DNA of 64,000 nucleotides from Trichostrongylus colubriformis (Eukaryota > Nematoda > Chromadorea > Rhabditida > Trichostrongylidae): positions 46,955,551-47,019,550 of the forward strand of contig OZ022260.1 of NCBI GenBank assembly GCA_963978905.1, read 5' to 3'. Below, one piece after another: positions 1-12,971 of this stretch. Every line of letters begins with the position of its first letter. The stretch's first letter is position 1. The notes under the pieces were generated by a model, which worked only from the letters and a program-made list of their open reading frames with translations, did not search any database and was not told the origin of the DNA. A program made the translations under genes and the position numbers.

Positions 1-667
1 GACCACATGATTATTCAGATGATCGAGTGCAGGGACAATATTGATCAGTTCTTTATCTGAAGAAAGTGACTATCGGCATGCAAAACAATGCTCATTCCAT
101 CCTATTTTCATGGAATGTATCTTACATCTTACGTCAAGCATGCCTTTCTCAGGAAAGCAAAGTACACTTCGGACTTAACCTATACCTGAGTTGCTCGTCC
201 AAGTGTACAAGAAGAGACGAGTGCCTGTAGAACCTGCATCCATAATGACGCCGTATGACTTCTCGTCTGCCTCACCTAAATTTCGCTTGTTAGATAAATA
301 AACAAATACATATACTTTATGAAAGTTCAAAAAAGGCTCATGATAATAGTCAGATATACCAACTGCTTCATCAAATGATTCACGCGATCGCTTCAGATGA
401 AATCTAGGAAATGGCTCGAAAAGTTTCAAGAGAGATGACTGACAGCGAATGGGTATGGTCTGATTTCGAATGGCCACAAAGAAATTAGAAGTAAATAGTC
501 TAACAAGGACGAAAATACTGGAGAAACAAACCTTCTTTGAATGTCTGACTATACATATAGGTTTTGATCGTTCCGCCATGGTCAGAATGATTGAAGATCA
601 AATACACAGGAATGCAGAAAATGAGAATCGCGACAACGCACAAGGCGCGCGACGTCATGCGAACCAT
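1..667 (-). CDS. Ectonucleoside (di/tri)phosphate diphosphohydrolase, GDA1/CD39 family, 5' part (3 exons, runs off left edge)
   Basis: Enzymes of this family remove terminal phosphates from nucleoside di/triphosphates on the lumenal or extracellular side of membranes; Golgi forms clear UDP/GDP after glycosylation. Exons are 532-667 (start codon at 665-667), 186-275 and 1-56. Phases match exactly (1, then 1), giving 94 visible residues before the window edge. Residues about 9-26 form a hydrophobic signal anchor (ALCVVAILIFCIPVYLIF). Residues 53-69 (YGVIMDAGSTGTRLFLY) are apyrase conserved region 1, the phosphate-binding DAGSTGTR loop. Exon 3 reads on as KELINIVPALDHL, as in nematode NTP/MIG-23-type proteins. 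Acceptor-like AG dinucleotides lie upstream of the ATG, for example about 18 bases before it, so trans-splicing is possible. The remaining conserved regions are off-window, so the exact member (ntp-1, mig-23 or uda-1 type) is inferred only. The N-terminal anchor favours the membrane-bound classes. Confidence 0.88.
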
Positions 668-3600
668 CAAACAGCTCCAATTCGATTCTGTTGTCAGGCC
701 ATACCCACTACCTGGAACAATGAACAGCTGGAGAAAGCGGACATTCCACCTAGTAACACACGGAAAATAGAATCACACAAAAGGGAAAAAAACCTGGTCA
801 TGAATGCATTTCAACGCTTTGATGCGTCCATTAAGCGAGATAGAGTACTTGCTATTCGTTTACAAGCAGCGTGTGGTAGCAGTACTTATCCCCTTCTCTT
901 CGCAAACTTCTAATGTTACCCTTTCGTTGCCATTTTGCGGTAAACGAATCCATGTGTATCAGATGAATCAAAATCATACGACAGGGAAAGACTACAGCAT
1001 CTATTCTGCCACTATCACTTACATTCCTATTTTCTAGAATACCTTAACACCCCAATTGCCTAAGACCGCGTTTATACCAAACTGAATGGGATTTTTGGGG
1101 GATCGGCGTAAAATAAAGATGCGTATCGATCGAGAAAGTGGGAGAAATGGCGTCTCCGCGATCGAGAGAATAGCGCATTCGTGTTAAGCATAAAATACGT
1201 ATAGATAGAGAAAATAAGAGTAATGGGGTCTCCGCGAATCGGAATTGGCGGATTGATGCATCCCCGATATTGGCTATTTGCCACAATGCAAATAAACTGA
1301 CGTGACATCGCCAAAAATCCCGTCGCGAATGTGCCGAAGAGCCAAAATTCTCATTCAGCTGGGTATGAACGCAGCCTAATCTTTCCACAACCCTATCTAG
1401 ACTGTTATTATAAGAGCCCATTAACCAACGTTCCCGGGATGTTGAACAATGAAGGAATTTTCACAGGTGTACGCATGAATAGCTATCAACTACTGCTGAT
1501 CCAGATGGACTAATATACGACTTATTATAACACGAACAAAACATGCGTGACATCAAATATTCATAATCATCCCATTTTGAGCCGACAGCTACTGAAAAAG
1601 GAAGAGCAAGAGAGCAACGCTTAAGTATACAAAATGAGATAAGATTGAGTTGTGATAAATAAACACACGAAACAGTGCCAACACGAAAATGTAGAACCAG
1701 GAAAGTGGCGCACACGTATCCTCATACGGAGTACCACATTCTCACCACATCAGCTGTCTTCACTGATGACGCTATGTTCCGCTGACCATTTGATACGTAA
1801 TGAAAAACCGCCGGAATTCACATTCAGACATTCAGACATAGGAGATTTACGGTGCGGAAGCCTGAGAGTTGCATTACCTCACCGTGTTTCGAAGTATGAT
1901 CAATGGTGAATACTACCCAGCTATGTTCCTGGTATTTTGATTTTGAGTTTTGATGACAACAGGTCTTTATTCGTGGAAAGCGCGTCGTCTCTAGTAGAAA
2001 AATTGCTCATTCGAAATGAGAACTCTGCTCGCTCCGACCTTCAAGCCCAGAATGAGTTATGGTCTTCTACAGGCAGTAGTGCGGCCTCCTTTCCACCTGC
2101 ATATGGAGATAAAATCGCTTTTTAAGACGAAACTTCTCGGAGTGGAGGTGTGAGTTCTTCTAGCAGCGACTTCGTTCTAGCATCTGCGCTGAAAATTCTT
2201 CCCGGAGTTCAAGAGGAATGGAAAAGGCGACTTCTAATCCTCGTTCATCATTCTACGCATCGGTTCTGTGCCGCTCCAATTGATGTTAACCCACATTCCA
2301 GTTAAGTTCAGCATCGTAACCGAACACGAGCGTCGTGTGCGAGTGATGTGTGTCAGAGTCTCCTCGACCATAAGGAAAAGACGACATGGGCAGACAGATC
2401 AGCGCTCAGGACAGACGAGACGGGATATCGGTTACGAAAATCCAGAGTGGAAATCGCGATGGCCAACAGCGGACGACAATCCACATCTCGTTTCAAAAGG
2501 AGGCAGTGACGTCAAGAGAGAGATGATCTCATGCGTTTTCAGCTCGCTCTACCCGGGTGTGTATCCGAGGTGATATTGTGTTTGCAATAGTATTCTGCGA
2601 ACAACTGCAGAAGATGGCTTCCCAAACTTCCATCGATGAAGGTGGAAATAGCTCGCATTACCGCCTCACCCTCCCCTCCACATTCACATTACTACCGTCC
2701 CTACCCCTTGCGACTACCGTGCTTTTAGAAGCCTGCAGGCTTGAACCGAAGTAAGAACACAAGAATCGTCAGGAAGTCAAGAGTGCGGTAGATGGATGAA
2801 TCGGATTATCTTCCCTTTACGTAAAAACGCAACGGTGTGGGATCGGTGGGAGACGCGTCGTGGCTAAGAGGGGTACCATCTTAGCTAGACACCATGCGCA
2901 CTTGTGATTTTCCGCTGAATAAACTGACTGAACTTCCTCAAAACTATTCGGACACCCAATTGTTAGTTCAGTGTAACACCATATCTTTCTTAGGAGCACG
3001 CTAATTCCCAGAAAACTTAAAATTTCGTCTTCAAACACACAGTACGACCGATATCAGACTTAGCGAACGGCGTCGCGAAATAGCACCACTGCAGAAAAGT
3101 CGCAGAACAGTGTGCGAAAGTACGACACGCAAATCTGCAGTCGCACGCACAATCTCTAATCCTGAAGTAGACCTAAAGTAAAAGTAAAAAGTATCCTGGC
3201 CTGTAACAGGGCACAGTGAAGCAGCAAGACGGGCTTCCGAGCAACATTTTAGCACAACTGAATTAGTTGTGTTGTTAAATCTCTTTTGAGAAAATGACCC
3301 GAGCTTATATATGGTGCAGTGAGTCGTTTTATTTGACATGTTTCATAGTTCAGCATTGTACGTGTATACAAGGGGTGGAGAGGGGGGAGGGTGGGAGTGA
3401 AATGACGGCTCTGAACAGCAAGTGCAACCGAGCTAGGATAAAGTACTACAATGAAATGAGACGCTGCAGATCACCAGTACAAACATGACCTAATAGATCG
3501 AAGAAAAAGGTGAACCAGCTTACGAGAACGATGGCTGCGCAACTCCTTTCATTCTATTTAAATTTCTGATGGCAACATATTCCAGGACATACAACAGATG

Positions 3601-6600
3601 CACGGAGGTCAAAATGTACAATCGCTCCATTTGCAAATATCAAACGTAAGTAGAAGAATACAAAAAGAAGGAACTATGCCAGTATTATTCGCGTGGATTA
3701 TACCGTAATCGTTATGCCTGCGTGTCTTACAGGAAAACAGCACTGGAGCGCTCTTGTTGCTGGCTTTGGTGACGACATATAGGCCACGATCAACGGGTAC
3801 GAAATAATTTTTTTTGAGTAGTACATAAGCAGTTGCAATATATGTCTGGACCTCCTTCTGAGTAAAAGGTCAACTGCATAGGTTACTCAAAGAGGGATTC
3901 GCTCAGGAGGTATTTTCAGAAGCCGTTATTGAATCGATCTTACGGGTTCTTTTAGCACTATTCAACTGTCAGCGCTCCCAGACACCGCGACAGTGAGGTA
4001 ACTGCAGCACCAGGCAAGCAGTCCTTTCAACAGATTACGGTGGTAGTAATTCACCGGCCTTCCAAATCCATCTTGTCCACCCAAGTGCACTCGATATTAC
4101 TCAATGGAGCTTTCTATCACCGACCCCGACTGTTCAATACGCTACATACAGCATTTCGGTCAACGTCCCGCACATTTGTGGTCCAGTCGTCCTGAAAAGG
4201 ACCTATGGCAGGAAGTTTTGAGTACCAATTCTCGCCCACTTTTTTGTTATCCAATGACTTATCCTCTCTCAATTTTTAAATCTTTCTAATCTTGTTCAGT
4301 TCAACTATAATATCACTGCTCTAAGTTCCCAAAAACAAAACATCAAAATGTCACTTTACTTTATGAAGAAAACGATTATCAGCACCTCTGGGTCTCTTTC
4401 AGAAATTGTAGCAAGCTATAGGGCTTACGACGAAAATACTGTATACCCAGATAACTGTAGTGGAGAGCTGCTTGTAAAAAGCATCGAAAACTTTTCATAA
4501 CTCAAATGCTATCTGCAAGGCATAGAAGTGAAAAAACCAGAGACAACCGCTTTGAAGTTTTCAGTTTGCCAACAAAGTCAAGAGCAGAACAAAGCGAACA
4601 AGTAGCCGAGGCAGTAAAACTGAAGGAAGAATCGCAATATCCTGAACTATAAAGAGATGGGCACCTCACAATCTGCAGCATAGAGCTTCAAACCGCCAAA
4701 ACAAAAACGCCCTACGAACGCAACAAGGCCTGTTACTGCACATCCTGCACAGTGCAAGACGAAAAATACGAGAAGAGTGATAGAAATTTAGAACTATCAC
4801 AGTGAGATGATCTTTACATCATAACAGCAACATTTTTGACACTGATGACAACGGTACAAGTTTCGCCCAAAATTGATTAGTGTCCGTCCCTATTCATACT
4901 TTCATGTGCAATTAACACTCTTTCCGAATTCATGATTCTGGGCATTGCTTGAATACCACTTTCATCTTCTGGCTGTGTAGAATGTTTCATTTGAAGAGTT
5001 CATGCGATTTCCATTGATCGAATTGTTACTTTAGCGAGTGAGAGAGGAAAGTTATCTGCATTCAAAATACACCGTACACTGATGTTTGAGGCGTTATCAT
5101 ATAAGAAACGTTTTCCTGTAATTCGAAAGTCAAAGAATCCTGCAGTGCGCAGCTAATAGCCTGTAAAAGATGAGTGACGTACTTGATCGATTTTGACGAA
5201 GTAAGCCAAAAAACTTTTAAAATGTCGTAAAAAGCTCATGCCGGAAAGTGTTCTGAAACTTGAAGATAACTCAATAGAAATATGTTTGTGCGGAACATGA
5301 GCGAGCACCGATATAACATGTGAATGTGGGTCCTAAAAAGTCGGAGTCTTGGTTGATGGTAAAAAAAAAGAATCCCTGCAGCTTTCACCGAGAAGATGGT
5401 GACCTACTTATCAAAATTCGACATTTTATAGGTCATAGAGCGCATCTCATGGAGACGAATCCAACGCTCTCAATTTTTTTCATTTTGTTCACATTCAACA
5501 AAATGATTACGGTGCGACGGCTTGCGCGCATCAATCCGTCGTCAGGTGTCGGTTTTTCAAAAAATGGGAGCGGAATTGTGCATTTAATCAGTGGAAAGGT
5601 CCACAAGTCAACAAGGTGAACACCTCAAATAATAAGATGCGACGCAAATGAGAAGGTAGTGGAGTTTTGAAAAGACTTTGAAACTGAAACGCGACCACAT
5701 GACTGTAAATCCTTCTGGGCAGATCTTATATGGACACCACACGCTGACCACTCATTATGCTGAGAACACACCTTCATGGAAAAGCCATTAACATAGGTGA
5801 AATTCTGCAGAAGAAGCCATGAATTCCAGGGAAAGTATGGCTCCTGATCGGAGACGAACACGGTGAATGTTCGTAGGGATACAGAATAAGAATCTCGAGT
5901 GAAGGAGAAAGTGGTCACGCGTGAAACTCTAGTCCACTGCGTAGATCCTGCGTGAGATTTTCAATGGGAGATAACGTGACCACCTTTACCTTTAAAAGAA
6001 GCTATTCATCATTAACTTTTCAAATTCTACTCTGAGGGGAGATTCGTAGTAGTGCTCTCCAAGTAATCTACGTTGAATATCACACTGGACTCAACAGTGT
6101 TTCATCCTGTCACTTAAACTCCATGAGGATCAGACTGCCTGATAAGTCACCGCAAACTAGAGCCGTTTCCTTAGAGCTGTATTCATTCCGTATCAGTGTC
6201 GCATCCTGAGAACACAGAAGTGGTTGTCACAGGAATGCCGAGTTATGGGAGAAAAAAAGGCCTGGAAGGCCTTCGAATTTTTGGCCCATGTTGACTGTGA
6301 ACAGTGCATACCCATTACCTTACAGAGAGTCAAGGAGCTTCTTCCCAGCTTCTTGATTGCCTTCTGCGCATTGAACTGTAAACATTATGACGTCCATCGA
6401 TAGAAATACTGATACTAATACACTAAAAAATGGGGAGAAAATGAATGGAAATAACCAGGAACACCGAAAATGAACATTTTGACCACAGTCCTTAAGCTTT
6501 CAGCGACGGAATGACGGGGTACAACCTCGACGGCTACAACGTAGAACACCGTCGGCCTGCCTACAAAGGGGAATGGATTAACTTGCTGGTTGCGAGGGGC

Positions 6601-6729
6601 ACGGTACTTCAACCAATTCACTCAAAATGTAACATAATTGTCCAGTTCAGTACTACAGCACACATCACTCGCTTTTGCTGAGGAAGCTTATCCACGATGC
6701 TGTAGAGGAAGAAACAACACAACGTTGCG
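668..6729. other. Non-coding interval upstream of the nucleotidase
   Basis: About 6 kb with no frame that joins into a phase-consistent exon set on either strand. It should hold the promoter of the minus-strand nucleotidase near 670-1000, but I see no recognisable core element. One inverted-repeat element lies at 1060-1379. The rest is AT-rich single-copy-looking sequence with frames under about 100 codons that lack domain motifs. Confidence 0.6.
1060..1379. repeat. MITE-like inverted-repeat element, TTAGGC(T/C)GCG family
   Basis: The left end (taagaccgcgtttatacc, then aaactgaatgggatttttgg) is the imperfect reverse complement of the right end (...attctcattcagctgggtatgaacgcagcctaa). The terminus resembles that of the elements near 20991, 22906, 26031, 26753 and 60486. 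No coding capacity; the middle is diverged. Confidence 0.6.
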
Positions 6730-7495
6730 GATCCGTCTCCGACCCTTGATTATTCACCGTTTGTCAGTCTGACTGACTCCAAGTGACTTTCAAAGTTTCT
6801 AGGAGTGTGGCCGCTCACTAGTATGTCCGGAGATACGAGACTTGGGAGCTCTTTGCGAGATTAATTTGAAATTTGACAATCACATCAAGGCGGTTGTGAA
6901 AAAGTGTGTGCAGCACTTTTCGTCATCTTTAGAAACGTTCTCTGTAATGAGGTACTCATTTCTCAGGCTATACATAGCCTATGTGATTCCCATACTAGAA
7001 TATGCTCACAGATTTGGAATCCTTTCCCAAAAGGCATCAAGCCAGAATGGAAAAAGATTGAAAAAAGGTGAACAGGGAAACAGGTTTCTACCAAAGTTAT
7101 CCGTAGCATTCATCCAAAATCCTACGATCACAGTTTAGTTCCATGCTATCGGGGATGACTGGAACTTTTCAATCTCACATGCTTGCTTTACCGACGAGTA
7201 TTTCATGATGTTGTTCTTTGTTCCAAAGTATCTAGAAACGAATTCAAATCAAAGCAAGTGAGTATTGGATTTTCAAGCCTTGTGAAGGACGTGCTAGTTT
7301 TTTGGCATTGAAAACACCTATTGGGTTGAGGAATAGTTTCCCGCGGTTTTTTAACCCCGTTTTTCACATTGTTCCCTTCATCTTTCGACAAAGCTTATGC
7401 ATGTTTTCGATAGAGCTCTTTTTGCTCTACAAAAAGCTACTGTCTGTTCTTCGATCCCTTCGACTACCCAATATTTATGCGGTTTGGAAATGAAG
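6730..7495 (+). mobile_element. Degenerate non-LTR retrotransposon (LINE) fragment, C-terminal reverse-transcriptase region
   Basis: Around 6842-7000 the plus strand reads LKFDNHIKAVVKKC and then LRLYIAYVIPILEYA, the thumb-side segment typical of CR1/Jockey-type LINE reverse transcriptases. A second blurred block near 7290-7400 (ALKTPIGLRNSFPRFFNPV) fits the usual LINE 3' end. Frames shift and stop between blocks, and no endonuclease or catalytic YxDD box is present, so this is a dead 5'-truncated copy. Limits are approximate. Confidence 0.65.
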
Positions 7496-9280
7496 TAAAT
7501 CGAAGGCTGAGCAGAATTATCGTGGGCAAACTGTGCTTTGTGGAGATTCTGAACCCGGACACAGCACATTCCTGAAACACTGGTCGGAACACTTGCACGC
7601 CACCCCACATTCTAGCGCTAATCCCTTCCACCGCAAGTCAGGTGCAACATGTGCACACAAACTGCTCCAACTGCCGGAGATCTCGGAAGCCTCATGAATC
7701 ATCATGAATTTCATGTGCAACATATGGAGAAAAGGGACCGCGATCTTCCGTGATCCCTACCGTGGACCTGTAGCGAAGTGCCGCGGCACCTATTATGAAC
7801 AAGTCGATTAGAACTACACCTGTCTCTTAGATGTGACAGTGATCTGCACTCATATGTAGCCCAGGTAAAGGCCTTTCAATGAACTCATTGCTGGGAAGCC
7901 TTCGCTTCTCGACTTTTTTCAACAAAACTCACCATTGACTGCACCGTTGTCCCGGCCATTGAATTCACTGGAATGTTCTTTGAAACTGAATTTTTGAACG
8001 AACTGCTTCTCACCATAAAATAAGCTGAATCTCCTTCATACTACTGCATGCAATTATTTTAAAGGCTCTTCAAGTAAAATCTTGAGCTGAAAGGAAAAAG
8101 GGCGGTATTATGTGGGCGAAAGATTGCGTCATTCCCCTGCAATCATTTGCAAGTGCTTTGCAAGTGCTAGGCGGGGTGTTTTTTGTTGTTAGTACATTCC
8201 TGCAGTAAACAAGAACCACACACGTCCTTTTTTGTGGAAGGGAAGGAAAAAGATGACCGGCTTTTCGACATTGAAGTAGACCAGTAAGTTCCGACCATTT
8301 CACGTCTGACGTCAAGGAAAAGTTTCAAAAAACACGATCCCTTTTCCCTTCTACTATCCGAAGACCTTTTCTCATATCGATAATCATACAATTGCTGCCT
8401 AGCTACCTTATGCAAAGTGTAATTAATGAAGTAATTAAAGATTGACGACCATTTTCTAGTGACCGCGCAACTGGTGACAAATTTCCTCAACAGTCATTGT
8501 TTCTCTTCAAGAGTGCGTGGGTGTCAAGGATATGTCGATAAAGTCTTTGAAAAAATGACCACCTGAACTTAAATACCCCCTTCCTTCCAACCCAACATAG
8601 GACTCCCTCTCGAGGAATCCTCAACATAGCCCTGAGTCTGCTTCCTACTCAATCCCATGCGTAACTCGAAAGAAATCCATGTCACCCTGTCACGTGCTTT
8701 TCATTGCTATTCATTATTCCAAAGCAGCTCAGGCTTAGCGTCGACGAAAATATTAAAAATTGTGTACTTTGAACAAGGCATCAAGTCCATATTTCAAAGA
8801 GGACCAGAGGAACAACGTGCCCTTTGACTCCATCTATCTTTTCCATTATCCATACGCTCTCCTTTCTACAATCGTCTTAAAAAATTATCTTTGAAAAATT
8901 TGTGGCCCCCTCTTTTCCGATCTCTGGGACGACCTACGTGTGTTCTTCCGAGTGATTGATTAATTTATATGTATATTAGTTTCGAGAGTTTGAACCTAGA
9001 TTGGCAGTTTTATCACATCTCATATTTACACGTTGGACCCTCAGCCTAAGAAATTTCGTGATCACTGCCCATCACAACGACTACGACCCCCCCTCACACC
9101 AAATACGACCTCCCTGTCGAGGATTCCTCGACGGAAGCTTGACCCTCTTTCAGAGTTTTAATGCTAGACAAAATTCCCGTTCATGTGATGAGGCACTACA
9201 GACGTACTCGCACCACGCCGACATGAATCACGAGGAACATGTTGTTTCTCAGTGTGATCACGAGTGTTGGCGGGTGTATG

Positions 9281-9424
9281 TCGTTTGGCGCGGCCCTTGC
9301 AGCTAATTTGCCTATGGGGCGCATGGGCAGTCTGGACTCTCCCAGATTTACCTAAGCCTTTTTAGGGGAGGAGCTTTGGCAGTGCCCCATTGGCAAATTA
9401 GCTCCAAGGGGCCGCGCCAAACGA
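9281..9424. repeat. 144-bp inverted repeat (MITE-like)
   Basis: Left arm tcgtttggcgcggcccttgc... with ...gctaatttgcc is mirrored by the right arm ...ggcaaattagctcc...gggccgcgccaaacga. Each arm is about 40 nt around a loop of about 65 nt. No open frame. A non-autonomous DNA transposon is the simplest reading. Confidence 0.7.
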
Positions 9425-10397
9425 CCGTCTCCCGTGTTGGCTAGGACCGGCTCTTTGCGAGGGTGTTACTCTCTTCCCTAATAGTTGCTCTTGTTTTCCT
9501 ACTGGGTGGATTTTTGCGTTTTTGAAACCTTCACTTCTTCTTGTGGCCTCATACCTTTAGTGACCCTTCCCTTCCATAGACTATCCATGTGCGCAAGCCT
9601 TTAGTGAGAATTGAGAATTTGGTGGGCTGCTCTTAGAAAAACTTCAAAATGCGCTAAAAATTTTGATCTGCTAATCGTCGTAGTTAAGCACGCTATTTAC
9701 TTTGCGTTCTCGCGGCAGAAACGCATCCATTACGGAGATGCGAGAAATCATCCTGCACATAATTTGAGCACGTTTCTGGTAATCACCTCTGATAGCCCTG
9801 CGCAGTATGGCTCCAGCGCCATCTGACGACAATTAAGCGCCACTAATTTTTTTCAATATTTTTGCTGGTCACTCACAGCTGGAGTAAACACATAAAGTGC
9901 CGAGGCTTTTGCTCTTTCTGCCCGTATGACCAGAGGATCTTAGACTTCAAAGCATGCACCACCATGTGTTGTACTTGGCCACACAGAATCGTTTTTGAGG
10001 TGACATGAAATCGTAGATTTCTGAAGAGAGAAGCTCTCACGAGCTCGCGTAGCAAGCTCTGTGTTCATTAACAAAACCGCACAAGAAGTAATCATATGTA
10101 CCATATAATATAATCCAGTATTGACATCATATTTTCTAAGTGAAGACTATAATTGTCCAGAATGTCAGCAAAACCATTGAAGAAATGCATGCACATGTTT
10201 AAAGTAATACACAAATGATTTTTTTTTTGTCATTGCTTCCTACATATCGGGGTTCAAAGCGTGGTACCGAAAATCCGATCTCCTTTTTGGAAGACTATGA
10301 TCCCAGTAGGGCGTATTTTTCCAATTTTAAAGAATGTGACGGTAGTTTTTGACCACAAAACACTATTGAGAATCCAAAAAGTTGTGATTTGAAACCG

Positions 10398-10465
10398 GTG
10401 CAACACAATGTGTTGCACGAGGCTGCTCGGGAACGGATTTGCGCGCAACACCATGTGTTGCACGC
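10398..10465. repeat. Pair of near-perfect 20-nt palindromes
   Basis: Two copies of gcaaca(c/c)(a/c)atgtgttgc occur at 10398-10418 and 10443-10465, 24 nt apart. Each is self-complementary apart from one or two central bases. A third related copy (gcaccaccatgtgttgtac) lies at 9956-9974. Function unknown; they may be part of a dispersed repeat or a protein-binding palindrome. Confidence 0.6.
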
Positions 10466-12852
10466 GGTATATCACGAAGGTCCGGGTAACAAATATGAAA
10501 ATTATACCCCGGAGCCGCACCAATTCGACGAAGGCAAACAATTTTCGTGGTCAAGTTTGGAGGGTAGAAGTTCTAGCGCCGACGCCATACAAGTACTTCA
10601 ATTTCACTTTTTTTTCAAATTTCAGCTATTGGCAACGGGACCGGGATGTTCTGGAATCGTGTCCTGGAAGAAGTGCCTGCGGACGGGATCTCGTTCAGCG
10701 TACTAATTTGCTTGCCGCCTGCACTCGCTGTCCTTGTCCGCATGAAATCGCCGGCAGCGCGTGGCTCGCCCACTCTTCGCTCCTCCTCTTCCTCCTTAGG
10801 TCCGCCCCTTTACTATGGGTGCGCTCGATAGTGGTGCATTTCGATAGCTGCCAGACTTTTCCGCCTCTTGATATGCTTCCGTGTACTCACAGCGAGCACA
10901 TTAAACAGCAGTGCGTTCGGCACCACAGCCATTGAGATGGGAATGATTTGCTTTTCATTTGTTTTTTTTCTGCATTTCTTGAAAATTGCTGAGCTCTACT
11001 AGTTATTTGAATAAAGCCAACTCTTGCTTTCTTACATTAACCCGATTTGCTTTGTCTCAAAAGTTAGTCATTGAATCCCTTCAAAATACTATATATTGCA
11101 ATGGTATTTGATGTAATTCCCTCTGTCATCATTGCTTTCATTATCCGTGTACCCCCAAAACATTTTAGAGCTTCGAATCGACAGATCTGTATTTCTTTTG
11201 GATGCTTGTTGACTGTTATATTGTTTTTATTTGCCTTTCTCGAAAAATGAGTTGCTTTAGTGCTGTCGACCATTTTGCATGTCTTGTATATATGCGTATA
11301 GTATGCCAAGGAATAATTGATTCATTTCAACTTATCTGCACTCTATACCTCATTCACCTCTGCTTACTGTTTCTGCATAGTGCTATAGGCAGAGGTAGCG
11401 TAGGGGCAACTGGCGCCCTCCCACTCCATGGTCTGGGATCAGATTTCAGCTCGAAGCCCAACCATTTTTTCCGACCTTACATAGTGGGTAGGTGAACTGG
11501 TCTCATACTCGCCTAGAAAAAAACAAAAACAGTGGATTTTGCTTTGGTTTGCCTCCTTACGTCATTGTATAGGCCAAATTACATTCGCTAGAGGTTATTA
11601 TTCCAAACAAAGTCAGGATTCGTGCCGTACCACGAAAGAGAGGAGCGTACGTCAAGAGCGCTTTATCCGCTTGTCCATTTATTTGCAATTTATGCGCACA
11701 GTGTATAAATTTCAATCACGCACCGTAATAGCTATTGATGCGCGTTAATTCATCATTGTAATGCTAGGCGTTGCTAGGTCACAGTGGATGTACTTACTTA
11801 AATGAAATGCAGATGGGAACGTAAGGTATTTCGAACAGGAACATTTGAGCAATTCATGTGATATGAAAAGTCAGGATTGATGAATGTTCTTTCGAAGAAT
11901 TGATCCTTCCGAAGTTTATTGGAAAGACATCAGAGCTTCTTCTTTTCTCTTTTTTTAAGCGTGATAATTTGTGGCAACATCTCAACATATTTCTTCTATT
12001 AATCGTTTTCTGATACAAAATGTGATCACTGCTCTCCCACCATGAGTCTGGGCGAGGGGTTGAGCTGACCCGAACCCACAGTGCAATGCTATGTTATCTA
12101 CTTATTGTTAGGAGCGTTTTATGAGTTGCATTCTCTGTCTGACAATGAATGCACTCCTGAGGGCCTTGTAGATGCTACGATATCAGCCTTTTCTTTTATG
12201 ACGGAAAAACGTGATGGCTCACAAAAACTCTTTGAGTTAACTAGAGGTTTCCAATAATGGCAAATTACGGTTTCTTGACAAAACACCAGAACTAGTTGCT
12301 CTAGTTTGACCATGCTTTTATTCTTCTATTATTCTATTACACTATTCTGTTTTTCTTTTACTATTCTATCAGCAGTTGTTAAAGGCACCGCACGGCGTAT
12401 AGTGAGTTTTGAAGACTTTGAAGCAATTGAGCATTGCTTCCTTCAGCTGTCACTTTATTGTTAGCAGACTTTCATGAAGGTATGAATTCATGCTCGGATG
12501 CTAAAAGATCATGGAACGCATGTTTACGTGCTTATACAATTCAGATTAGAGGTCGAGTGCATGGCGCAACCCGAAGCGATTCAGCATTATTCATCACCGA
12601 TCTCTGTACCTATAGTGCGATTACGTTATCATTTAGTAAGATTTTTATATGTATTGAGTTTTTCGCATTGCGATAATGTTTTTCGTTTGATTCCCAATCT
12701 GCGGATCAACTTCAAAACTGTAATGAAAACGGAGTTCGATCTTGATTATTTACTCCATCTTATTATCGGAGGAGTGGGGTAATTCTTAAATTTCTTTCAG
12801 ATAATTCGTAAATTCTTTTAAGGCCACTGTATCTGTCTGTTTCTCTTTGGCT

Positions 12853-12971
12853 TTAGGCCGCCGTCAGTCCACGCGATTTTGCGTTTTTATGATTTTGCGG
12901 TTTTGCGGCTCCGCACGCGGCCACAATCTCAAAGTGGTATCGTGCGGAAGTCTTTGACGGTGGCCTTAGGA
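12853..12971. repeat. Short inverted-repeat element with TTAGGCC termini
   Basis: Starts ttaggccgccgtca and ends tgacggtggccttagg, giving terminal inverted repeats of about 14 nt around a 90-nt interior rich in 'gattttgcg'. The ends resemble the larger TTAGGC MITE family, but the interior is unrelated to those copies. Confidence 0.6.
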
